This document shows, one piece after another, positions 1 to 5,465 of a stretch of 5,465 bases of DNA; positions within the stretch are counted from its first letter, which is position 1, and each line of letters begins with the position of its first letter. Origin of the DNA: an uncultured Bacteroidota bacterium (lineage in GTDB: Bacteria > Bacteroidota > Bacteroidia > Bacteroidales > SZUA-534); NCBI GenBank assembly GCA_937899145.1, contig CALBPW010000077.1, forward strand, positions 1 through 5,465. The letters run 5' to 3'. The notes beneath the pieces are model-generated. The model had not been told where the DNA came from, searched no databases, and saw only the letters and a program-made list of their open reading frames with translations. Both the position numbers and the translations under genes were made by a program.

Positions 1-37
1 ATCTACACTCTTTCCCTACACGACGCTCTTCCGATCT
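1..37 (+). other. Illumina P5/TruSeq adapter contamination
   Basis: These bases match the last 37 bases of the Illumina P5/TruSeq universal adapter, ending in the diagnostic ACGACGCTCTTCCGATCT at 20-37. This is synthetic sequence left on the contig end, not part of any genome. Genomic sequence starts at 38. On the minus strand it adds codons for D-R-K-S-V-V and a TAG stop (16-18) to the sensor gene, so an automatic gene caller will report a false, complete-looking C terminus. Confidence 0.98.
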
Positions 38-1314
38 AATGAATCCCAAATTTCATTAAACTGGCGTTTATCTTTCTCGCTGATAAACATTGAGATATGA
101 TGACCTTCAACTTCCGAGTTTTGAGTATAACCAAGTTTGCGTAAGAATTTTGTATTGGCATAAAGCAAGACACCATTCAAATCGAACTCAGCATGTATCA
201 GTGTGTGATTTACGGAGTTTGTAAAACTGATAAACTCATCTGCCTGCTTTGAGGCTTCCTCCTGCGTTGCTTGCAATTCTTCCATATTCTGACGCATCTC
301 CTCCTCTTGTTGTGATAACTGATCGGCTTGTTCTTGTGAGTCGGCAAGCAGTTTGGTTGTACGAATGTTAGTTTTAACAGTTGATATTGTAGTTGCAATA
401 CTTCCTGCCACTTTCTCGACAAATGCAATAACATGTTCAGCAAACGGGTGGAACGATGACAGTTCGAGTACACCATGCACTTCATCGTTAACTTTCAGTG
501 GCACAATAAGTAGCACTCGCGGATTAGCCTCGCCTAAACCTGATGTTACTTCGATATATTCTTCGGGTACTTCGTCAAGATAAATGGTATTTTTCTCGTA
601 AGCGGCCCGACCAATCAAGCCTTCGGATAGTTCAACGCGCTTTTGGCTGAATTTTTTACGCCCATAAGCAAAATGTGCAATCAGCTCAAAATGAGTGTCG
701 GCAGGCTCTTCGTCGTTCAAAATAAAGAAACCTCCCTGAACGGCATCTATATACTCACTTAAGCGGCTGATAACTTCAAAGGCAAGTTTGTTGATGTCGT
801 CGTTGTTGTTACGCAAGATTTCACCAAAAGTGGCTAACCCTGTCGCACTCCAGTTGCGCTGTTCGTCTTCTTCCTTACGTTTTATTTCTTCTTCTTTATT
901 ATGTTGCAGATTATCACGTAGTTCTATCATGATATTGCCAAGTGCGTTTCCTTTTTCGGGCTCATATTCGCTATCCAAATTTCCTTTTGACAGTTCTTCG
1001 GCAAAATCAAGCAATTTGCGTTGCGTTGTATCTTTAAATGTCTGTAAATCATAAAATTTCTCGGCTTCTTTATAAGTTTGTTTACCAAACCACCAGCCTA
1101 CAAACAGCGCAACAACTGGTATTGCTAATATTACATAAAGGTGTGGCAATTTAGCTATCAATTCGCCAACATTGCTGAGAGTGAATATTAAATCATTCTC
1201 TTTCAACTCGATAAAGATGATTGCAACTGCAAGTGCAACACCTGCTAAACATGCCCATAATGAAAATTCGAAAACTGTATTTCTGATATTTTTTTTAACT
1301 GAATCCTTCTTCAT
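38..1314 (-). CDS. Membrane sensor protein with HAMP-like, GAF and PAS regions (3' end missing)
   Basis: This is the N-terminal 425 residues of a signal-sensing membrane protein. Two hydrophobic helices (about 17-37 and 57-77) flank a short, probably periplasmic loop. Residues about 80-140 resemble a HAMP/linker helix (LSKGNLDSEYEP, then NALGNIMIELRDNL), followed by a charged coiled coil to about 155. A GAF domain covers about 175-312 (GGFFIL, EGLIGRAA, VPLKVNDEVHGVLEL). A Gln/Glu-rich coiled coil follows (about 325-360, EEMRQNMEELQATQEE), then the start of a PAS domain (about 366-425, GVLLYANTKFLRKLGY). GAF and PAS domains bind small ligands or mediate dimer signalling. The output module is lost, so it could be a histidine kinase, a phosphatase/cyclase-type regulator or a chemoreceptor-like protein. 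The apparent stop at 16-18 lies in adapter, and residues 426-432 of that reading are artefact. The ATG at 1314 is preferred because the first membrane helix follows closely and a promoter box lies 37 bases upstream. Confidence 0.9.
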
Positions 1315-1350
1315 ACCTAGAAACTATTTCATATATCAATTACAAAGGGT

Positions 1351-1358
1351 CAAATTTA
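1351..1358 (-). promoter_or_regulatory. Bacteroidota-type -7 box for the sensor gene
   Basis: Read on the minus strand this is TAAATTTG, a full match to the Bacteroidota sigma -7 consensus TAnnTTTG, about 37 bases before the sensor ATG. At the expected -33 distance (about 1378-1386) there is only a weak T-rich stretch (TTTTCTG), so the -33 element is not clear. No strong Shine-Dalgarno sequence precedes the start (CTAGGT only), which is usual in this phylum. Confidence 0.5.
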
Positions 1359-1754
1359 ATAATTTATCAATAGATGGTTCAGAAAAGTTGCTTTTGAAAC
1401 GATGGATTTTTCGAATTTAGGACATTTTTTTGAACCAACTGATTTTCAGCCAATATAAAAGCAGGCGCAATGACAAGTACAATATTGCATAACATCGCTG
1501 CAAAATTTGCCTTGGATAAACGACATATTAAAGACACGATTACGTAAGAATTTTAAATTCAAACATTGTTATTGGCTCTTTCGCACCAAGTGTTTATGAC
1601 TTAACAGCTTTTAATTTCCGGAAATTGTTTCTAACACGGAAGCGAATAAAGCACAGCGAGAAGATAAGAATGATGTGACAAGGTTACTGTGACGCCAAAC
1701 TTTGTTTGTATGCACAAAAGGATGTATATCGGCCAAGATGTTAATTGCAAAATA
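1359..1754. other. Intergenic region without a recognisable gene
   Basis: The spacer between the sensor and OmpA-family genes (1315-1820 in full) holds a promoter box at its left end and a terminator at its right end. Between them I see no protein-like reading frame, tRNA or repeat array. The only notable structure is a perfect 14-base palindrome, AATTTCCGGAAATT, at 1613-1626, which could be an operator or could be chance. A small structured RNA cannot be excluded by eye. Confidence 0.5.
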
Positions 1755-1791
1755 AAAAATGAGTAGGAGAAAAATCGTCTTTCTCCTACTC
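1755..1791 (-). terminator. Rho-independent terminator of the OmpA-family gene
   Basis: A perfect 12-bp inverted repeat, GAGTAGGAGAAA at 1761-1772 and TTTCTCCTACTC at 1780-1791, has a 7-base loop. On the minus strand it is followed directly by ATTTTTTATTTT. It begins 29 bases after the OmpA-family stop codon. The run of T is on the minus-strand exit side, fixing its direction. It separates this gene from the sensor gene downstream. Confidence 0.9.
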
Positions 1792-1820
1792 GTTTCTTCA
1801 TAATTCTGTATATCAACAAT

Positions 1821-2891
1821 TTATTTTATAACAATAAATTCAGTTCTTCGGTTCTTTTCGCGGTCATCGCTAATTGGCTCGCTACTGCCTTTACCCTCAC
1901 TTTGTAAGCGGTCGGCTGAGATGCCAAGAGATATTAAGTATTCGACAGCCGCTTGCGCACGTTGCTCCGATAGTTTTTGATTGAATTTTTCAGTTCCGTC
2001 AGACGATGCATGTCCAACAATTTTCAGCTTCACTTCGGGATGCTTATTCATCATTTCAGCCAATTCTTGCAGTACAAGTTTCGACGATTCGGTAAGGTCT
2101 GCTTTTGCGGCGAGGAATTGTGCCGCATTGAACGATGTTTTTATCGCTTCTACAGTATCAGCAATTGTTGGTGCGGTATCGGCAATTGCCTCAACCGGTT
2201 CTGGCTCTACAGCTGCTGGCTCTGTTTGTTTTGAGCATCCTCTAAGAAGCAGAATCAGCAACAGTATTATTATGATTATCAGTAATATAATCCACCAAAT
2301 AGCACGTTTTTTCTTATTTTCCTCTTGCTCGTTTGTTAGCTCGTCTTCTTTGGCATTTTCGTCATTATCAGCATTTTTCGATTCGTCTTCTGAATTTTCG
2401 GCGGTCTGATTTTCGGCATCGGCTGCATTTTCGCTTGCGGCCGCGCCTGAATTTGATGCAGCGCCAGCCACTTCTGCTGTATCTTCTTCATATTCAAGTT
2501 TAAAACCACCTTTTTTGAAGTTTTCGTTATCTTTATATTCAGCAACAATAATATTGTACTGCTTTGCCCACTCTACAATCTTGTCAAAATCAGGTTTTTG
2601 CCACAATTCAAGCATTGCGACTTTGCGCCCGTCTTTAAGGGTGATTAGTTCGTCTTCTTTTTCAAAGAAGAACATTTCGTAGGTTGAATTTCCTGTGCCG
2701 TTTTTAAATTTTTCGGCATCGTTCACATCAATAAAGATTGTTTCGCTCCGGTTTGATGAGTTCAGATTTCCCGGAAATGCCTGATTAAGGTCTTCGAGTG
2801 TCGCATCGGGGTGCATAACTAAATAGGCATTGGCAATGCCCAAAACTGTACGGCTTTGACCTGTGCCGTAAACTTTAACTTCGCTTGGCAT
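1821..2891 (-). CDS. Membrane-anchored OmpA-family protein with novel cytoplasmic N-terminal domain
   Basis: A complete 356-residue protein in four parts. Residues 1-134 form a compact domain of no family I recognise, with a helical HPDATLEDLNQAFPGNLN stretch (27-44) followed by beta-rich sequence. Residues 135-192 are a low-complexity Ala/Glu/Asn/Asp linker. KKKR (193-196) precedes one very hydrophobic helix (about 197-216). After a Pro/Glu/Ala spacer comes an OmpA/MotB-like domain (about 254-356), with GHASSDG at 293-299, N304, LSEQRA at 307-312 and a closing DDREKNRRTEF. The positive-inside rule puts the N terminus in the cytoplasm and the OmpA domain in the periplasm, where this family binds peptidoglycan diaminopimelate. 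The conserved Arg is present (R311), but the usual Asp of GHTD is Ser296, with Asp nearby at 298. There is no signal peptide. It has its own terminator. The role is unknown; a link between the cell wall and a cytoplasmic partner is inference. Confidence 0.92.
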   Translation of the reverse strand: MPSEVKVYGTGQSRTVLGIANAYLVMHPDATLEDLNQAFPGNLNSSNRSETIFIDVNDAEKFKNGTGNSTYEMFFFEKEDELITLKDGRKVAMLELWQKPDFDKIVEWAKQYNIIVAEYKDNENFKKGGFKLEYEEDTAEVAGAASNSGAAASENAADAENQTAENSEDESKNADNDENAKEDELTNEQEENKKKRAIWWIILLIIIIILLLILLLRGCSKQTEPAAVEPEPVEAIADTAPTIADTVEAIKTSFNAAQFLAAKADLTESSKLVLQELAEMMNKHPEVKLKIVGHASSDGTEKFNQKLSEQRAQAAVEYLISLGISADRLQSEGKGSSEPISDDREKNRRTEFIVIK

Positions 2892-3129
2892 AGTTGTGTT
2901 TTTTTGTTAAGTTTATAATAGTCCAATAGTCTTAATCAAAAAATTTCCGCTACGGCAATCGTTTATCGCCCCCTCGTTGCCACTCCATCTTCAATTTCAA
3001 TTGTTCCGTATTGAATATGTGGTTTTTATGATAATCACGTTATAAAAATAAAACATAATTTTTCAAAAACGAATAGTTATTTTAGTTAAATAGGGCAATA
3101 AAAAATATTATCAATCACATATTTATAGC

Positions 3130-3161
3130 AAAAAAAAAAGCCTTGAGCAAAAGCCCAAGGC
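3130..3161 (-). terminator. Rho-independent terminator of the HU gene
   Basis: On the minus strand GCCTTGGGC, loop TTTT, then GCTCAAGGC form a 9-bp stem with one G-U pair (3140-3161), followed by ten T residues (3130-3139). It starts 25 bases after the HU stop codon and ends the HU transcript before the 295-bp spacer leading to the OmpA-family gene. The rest of that spacer (2892-3129) presumably carries the promoter of the OmpA-family gene, but I could not find a good TAnnTTTG match there. Confidence 0.95.
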
Positions 3162-3186
3162 AATATTTAATGTTAAGAACGAATCC

Positions 3187-3474
3187 TTATTTTTTAACAT
3201 TCTTTTTTACATTGTCAACAAACTCTGCAGTTGGTTTGAACGAAGGAATGTAATGTTCAGGAACAATCATAGTTGTGTTCTTAGTGATGTTGCGAGCGGT
3301 TTTTTGAGCTCTTTTCTTTACCGCAAAGGTTCCAAAACCTCTAAGATACACATTATCACCTTTTTCAAGTGATGATTTTACACTATCCATAAAGGATTCT
3401 ACTGCTTTCAGAACTGTTACTTTCTCAATACCAGTGTTTTTTGCAATCTCATTTACTAAATCTGCTTTTGTCAT
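3187..3474 (-). CDS. HU-family nucleoid DNA-binding protein
   Basis: A complete 95-residue protein of normal HU/IHF length. Residues 1-40 are the helical dimerisation part (MTKADLVNEIAKNTGI), 41-55 carry the family signature GFGTF (46-50), and 56-75 form the beta arm that wraps DNA (TARNITKNTTMIVP). FKP (79-81) and a Lys-rich C-terminal helix follow. The arm-tip residue that is Pro63 in classic HU and IHF, where it intercalates and kinks DNA, is Ile63 here; my recollection is that Bacteroidota HU proteins often look like this. It bends and compacts chromosomal DNA as a dimer. The ATG at 3474 is chosen because the family starts MTKADL; the frame is open to 3546, but that extension would run through the promoter. 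It is a single-gene unit with its own promoter and terminator. Confidence 0.97.
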   Translation of the reverse strand: MTKADLVNEIAKNTGIEKVTVLKAVESFMDSVKSSLEKGDNVYLRGFGTFAVKKRAQKTARNITKNTTMIVPEHYIPSFKPTAEFVDNVKKNVKK

Positions 3475-3511
3475 AGTTAAAAATATTTTATAATCAATAA
3501 TTTGAGTTTTT

Positions 3512-3544
3512 TTGAGTGCGACAAATATATAATATTCAACAATC
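3512..3544 (-). promoter_or_regulatory. Bacteroidota-type promoter of the HU gene
   Basis: On the minus strand TTTG (3544-3541), a 21-base spacer and TATATTTG (3519-3512) match the Bacteroidota consensus TTTG-N19-21-TAnnTTTG. The -7 box is 37 bases before the HU ATG, the same distance as for the sensor gene. The leader between them is AT-rich with no strong Shine-Dalgarno sequence. This supports both the start choice and the phylum assignment of the left part. Confidence 0.8.
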
Positions 3545-3777
3545 AAACAACAAATATTTTAAAAAATTATCTTATAAAAATTTACACCCTCCCCGATACA
3601 ACTAATCAAAAATTTTTTATATAGAAAAAAAACAGATAATTATGCAAATTAGTGATTTTTAATAAGATAACAATCCGATCTTCTGGTAAAACATTCATTA
3701 CAAGTACGTTATATTCGTATTTTAGGCTAAAAAAATTTTTTATCGTAAAAAAAATTTTTCAATCCAAAAAAAACACA
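3545..3777. other. AT-rich intergenic region with A/T tracts
   Basis: The spacer to the right of the HU promoter has no protein-like reading frame. It is rich in A and T runs, notably two near-identical blocks of A7T6 and A8T5 separated by ATCGT (3729-3759), likely to be intrinsically bent. Two imperfect plus-strand -7-like sequences occur, TATATTCG (3710-3717) and CATATTTG (3778-3785), so this may be the upstream region of a rightward Bacteroidota gene that is missing. Confidence 0.5.
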
Positions 3778-3868
3778 CATATTTGCAACCGTAAAAAAAA
3801 CGAAAAATATGTTTAATAGCATTTATACATTTTGGTGGTGGCGCTGCTCAGGATTAAACCAGTCGTGA
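3778..3868 (+). promoter_or_regulatory. Possible tryptophan-type leader peptide region, cut by the junction
   Basis: A near-consensus -7 box CATATTTG (3778-3785, one fixed base off) is followed 23 bases later by an ATG at 3809. The reading runs MFNSIYTFWWWRCSGLNQS and stops at 3866-3868. Three consecutive TGG codons soon after a start are the hallmark of a trp-operon attenuator leader. However, the TGG run also encodes His-His-Gln of the minus-strand glycosyltransferase fragment, where it fits well, and everything beyond about 3840 probably belongs to the other genome. It is either a true leader broken at the join or chance. No downstream trp gene is present to support it. Confidence 0.25.
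3811..3850. other. Probable chimeric junction between two genomes
   Basis: Left of this interval the sequence has Bacteroidota-style promoters and intermediate GC. Right of it the genes are very AT-rich with strong Shine-Dalgarno sequences. The third glycosyltransferase-like reading frame loses its protein-like sequence here and stops at 3823-3825, about 90 residues into what should be a much longer protein. No integrase, transposase, target duplication or tRNA is visible. The bases around TTTTGGTGGTGGCG (3829-3842) make sense for both sides, so the exact crossover cannot be placed. Confidence 0.6.
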
Positions 3869-4101
3869 GATGCTATGCCGCATGTATAAAAAACAATATA
3901 AGAAGAATTATTATAACTATGAATATCAGAAACTGCTTGTCTAGCAACTTCACTATAGTGAGCTTTTTCTTCTTTTATCTTTTTTCCGTTAACAAGATTA
4001 TATTTTATCTTACTAAAAAAATGGTATATTTTACTTAAAGCCTTATACATAAAACCATCTTTTTTAAATATCCCTTTAAAAAAAGCCTTAACTTTTTGCA
4101 T
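3823..4101 (-). CDS. N-terminal fragment of a glycosyltransferase-like protein
   Basis: Ninety-two codons, probably the start of a longer enzyme. A basic, amphipathic N terminus (MQKVKAFFKGIFKK, to about 55) is followed by a buried-strand-like YIVFYTCG (68-75) and then SHDWFNPEQRHHQ. A Trp followed by Gln-Arg-x-x-Gln just after the first beta strand resembles the start of many GT-B glycosyltransferases that build cell-surface glycans, but complete family members run several hundred residues. The TAA at 3823-3825 falls at the suspected genome junction, so truncation is probably an artefact rather than a natural pseudogene. It is the last visible gene of the operon, 11 bases after the upstream gene. 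The start at 4101 is fixed by a near-perfect Shine-Dalgarno sequence. The family assignment is tentative. Confidence 0.6.
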   Translation of the reverse strand: MQKVKAFFKGIFKKDGFMYKALSKIYHFFSKIKYNLVNGKKIKEEKAHYSEVARQAVSDIHSYNNSSYIVFYTCGIASHDWFNPEQRHHQNV

Positions 4102-4106
4102 ATGAT

Positions 4107-4115
4107 ACCTCCTTA
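4107..4115 (-). promoter_or_regulatory. Strong Shine-Dalgarno overlapping upstream stop
   Basis: On the minus strand TAAGGAGGT ends six to seven bases before the ATG at 4101. Its TAA is the stop codon of the preceding glycosyltransferase gene, so translation of the two is likely coupled. Such a strong site contrasts with the left part of the window, where none is seen, and points to a Bacillota- or Mollicutes-like source. Confidence 0.9.
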
Positions 4116-5078
4116 TCCAATAAATTGTTTTATACTTTCCTCTGCCCTTTGGTTATACTCTTTTTTCCATTTATGATAAAGATTTATAACCTTATTCCTA
4201 TTACTTAATAACTTATTAATCATTTCAGAATTAATAATTGCATTATCTTCAGCAGAAGTAACAACATATTCTTTTAACTCTAAACAATCATCAAAAAAAT
4301 CAGAATTATTTCCTATTAAACAAGGAATACCAAGTTCCATAGCTATCAAAAACAATGGATGAAGATATTCCGTAAATGATGTTGCTATAACAACATCATT
4401 TTTAATGACCTCATTAATTATTACTTGATCATTAATATCACTTAACTTAACAGGAATACTATCTATATGCATTGTATCTAAAAAGTCTTTCATACGTTCA
4501 TCCAAACAATTATATCGAATAATTGAGTTATCTAACATTTTACCTACACACAATTGATTAAATATATTTTTATCCCATGTATAAGAAAGTGGATAAACTC
4601 CTAAATAAATCTTGTCATCACTATGCTTTTCTATATCAATCTTTTTATCCAAAACATAGTTCTCTAATAAATAGCAGCAACTATATCCTAATTCCTTATA
4701 TAATTCATACTGACTCTTTCTTAAAAAAGCAATTTCATCAACAATTTTATTTTTAGTTAATTCCAATAGTTTAAAAAAGTTATCTCGTTCATAATCATAA
4801 TATAATAAACTATCTTGTGTATTACATATTACTTTAACTATTAAATCATGATATTTATCTTTAACATTTGATATTAATATATCCCACCCTGTTTCAAAAC
4901 CACCAAAGATTAGTTCTTCATAACCTTCATTTACTAATTCATCAATTACCTTCATATCTGACTTAATATCAAAATCATTCCACCCAATATTAATCTGTCT
5001 ATTATTTTTAAACATATTTGTTAAACAAATATTATCTTCATTTTTTTTATTTGAATAAAGTAATATATATTTCTTCAT
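4113..5078 (-). CDS. GT-B-like glycosyltransferase, surface polysaccharide synthesis
   Basis: A complete 321-residue protein. It lacks a signal peptide and membrane helices, so is probably cytoplasmic or membrane-associated. Residues 1-145 resemble a diverged N-terminal acceptor domain. From about 156 a second Rossmann-like domain begins (KIYLGVYPLSYTWDKNIFNQL), as in the nucleotide-sugar-binding half of GT-B enzymes. It contains DVVIATSFTEYLHPLFLIAMELGIPCLIG (about 228-256), which aligns with the family segment S-x-x-E-x7-E-A-M-x-x-G-x-P. The first Glu is present (E237), but the second is Ile245, as seen in diverged or non-GT4 members. It presumably transfers a sugar to a growing glycan; donor and acceptor cannot be read. 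The ATG at 5078 (MKKYILLYSNK) is chosen because TAAGGA lies eight bases upstream; the earlier in-frame ATG at 5087 overlaps that site. Very AT-rich. Confidence 0.72.
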   Translation of the reverse strand: MKKYILLYSNKKNEDNICLTNMFKNNRQINIGWNDFDIKSDMKVIDELVNEGYEELIFGGFETGWDILISNVKDKYHDLIVKVICNTQDSLLYYDYERDNFFKLLELTKNKIVDEIAFLRKSQYELYKELGYSCCYLLENYVLDKKIDIEKHSDDKIYLGVYPLSYTWDKNIFNQLCVGKMLDNSIIRYNCLDERMKDFLDTMHIDSIPVKLSDINDQVIINEVIKNDVVIATSFTEYLHPLFLIAMELGIPCLIGNNSDFFDDCLELKEYVVTSAEDNAIINSEMINKLLSNRNKVINLYHKWKKEYNQRAEESIKQFIG

Positions 5079-5086
5079 ACACAACA

Positions 5087-5092
5087 TCCTTA
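5087..5092 (-). promoter_or_regulatory. Shine-Dalgarno deciding the glycosyltransferase start
   Basis: TAAGGA on the minus strand lies eight bases before the ATG at 5078, and its TAA is the stop of the preceding gene. It rules out the ATG at 5087 as the start, because that codon's A is the last base of the site. The same stop/Shine-Dalgarno overlap is found at 4107-4115. Confidence 0.8.
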
Positions 5093-5464
5093 CTTTGTTT
5101 TTTTAAATAACTTTTTAATTCCCATTAACACTTTCATATAACCTATTTTATTATAAATAATAAATGCTTCTTTCCAATCTTCTTTTCGTAAAAGATTACG
5201 ACATTTAATAATATTTAATCTATCTTTAAATGGTAATCTTTTTTCTTTTACTAAATAAGCATTAGTACCAAATGTATCATTAAATACCATATCATAATAA
5301 GCTTCTACCAAAGTTTTAGAAGGTTTTTCTTTAATTTTTTTTAATAAACTATAAACAATCTCTTTTCCTTCACTAGCTTCATAAGGATGATATTTCATAT
5401 AATCATTTAACAAGTTACATCCAGCTAACATTCCTTCTTGTAAAGGTTTTATATTTTCTTTAAC
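5090..5464 (-). CDS. C-terminal part of a probable glycosyltransferase (5' end missing)
   Basis: The reading frame is open to the right end of the window, so only the last 124 residues are present. They begin VKENIKPLQEGMLAGCNLL, upstream of the first Met codon at 5431, which is therefore not the start. The fragment is helical and basic, with TLVEAYYDMVF, KEKRLPFKDRL and a Lys-rich end (IKKLFKKTK). This kind of helical tail with an LPFK-x-R segment is reminiscent of the C-terminal region of family 2 glycosyltransferases in capsule and exopolysaccharide loci. The catalytic domain with its DxD motif would lie outside the window, so the call rests on weak similarity and on the two glycosyltransferase-like genes downstream. 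It is the first visible gene of the operon, with an 11-base gap to the next start. Confidence 0.55.
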   Translation of the reverse strand, partial: VKENIKPLQEGMLAGCNLLNDYMKYHPYEASEGKEIVYSLLKKIKEKPSKTLVEAYYDMVFNDTFGTNAYLVKEKRLPFKDRLNIIKCRNLLRKEDWKEAFIIYNKIGYMKVLMGIKKLFKKTK

Positions 5465-5465
5465 A

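Noticed and set aside
1631..1819. Minus-strand 62-codon reading frame just after the OmpA-family gene
   Set aside because: It runs through the perfect 12-bp terminator hairpin at 1761-1791, has no start signal and its sequence is not protein-like beyond chance hydrophobic runs.
2233..2244. LRGC after the membrane helix of the OmpA-family protein as a lipoprotein cleavage site
   Set aside because: The Cys follows an internal helix about 200 residues from the N terminus and has Arg at the -2 position, so it does not fit a signal-peptidase II lipobox.
1977..2409. Plus-strand Ser/Cys-rich reading frames opposite the OmpA-family gene
   Set aside because: They are antisense shadows of the acidic, Ala-rich coding sequence, with no promoter or start signal and no domain-like sequence.
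3475..3546. Longer HU start adding 24 residues
   Set aside because: The extension does not resemble HU and would contain the promoter -7 box at 3512-3519; the family start MTKADL fits the ATG at 3474.
3674..3681. TCCGATCT, identical to the last eight bases of the Illumina adapter
   Set aside because: Only eight bases match and the flanks do not, so chance is sufficient; the sequence on both sides looks like continuous Bacteroidota spacer.
5079..5087. Upstream start ATG at 5087 for the middle glycosyltransferase
   Set aside because: That ATG overlaps the only Shine-Dalgarno sequence (5087-5092), which is correctly spaced for the ATG at 5078.

Overview
The window is a short metagenome-like contig that appears to be made of three pieces. 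Bases 1-37 are Illumina adapter, not genome. Bases 38 to about 3820 look like a Bacteroidota (probably Bacteroidales-type) chromosome. Bases from about 3830 to 5465 look like a different, very AT-rich, Bacillota- or Mollicutes-like polysaccharide operon. Hand counts of 60-base samples give 55% and 45% GC in the OmpA-family gene (1861-1920, 2101-2160), 33-38% in the sensor gene and HU gene, and only 22% and 15% in the right-hand operon (4201-4260, 5101-5160).

Left part (all genes on the minus strand): a membrane sensor with HAMP-like, GAF and PAS regions (38-1314), cut off by the contig end; a 506-bp spacer ending in a strong terminator; a protein with a cytoplasmic N-terminal domain, one membrane helix and an OmpA-like peptidoglycan-binding domain (1821-2891); a 295-bp spacer with a second strong terminator; and a 95-residue HU-family DNA-binding protein (3187-3474). 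The left part has Bacteroidota-type promoters (TAnnTTTG boxes before the sensor and HU) and no strong Shine-Dalgarno sequences. Each gene seems to be its own transcription unit.

Right part (also minus strand): the 3' end of a probable glycosyltransferase (5090-5464), a GT-B-like glycosyltransferase (4113-5078), and the first 92 codons of a third glycosyltransferase-like protein (3823-4101). They are spaced 11 bases apart, with Shine-Dalgarno sequences overlapping the preceding stop codons, which is a tightly coupled operon for a surface glycan.

The two parts meet between about 3811 and 3850. The third glycosyltransferase stops abruptly there, and no transposase, integrase, tRNA or repeat marks the boundary. 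On the plus strand the same bases read as a possible leader peptide with three consecutive Trp codons behind a Bacteroidota-like promoter. The simplest explanation is a chimeric assembly or library molecule; horizontal transfer is the alternative. I did not find a convincing new multi-gene system. The most unusual single gene is the OmpA-family protein with an unrecognised cytoplasmic domain.
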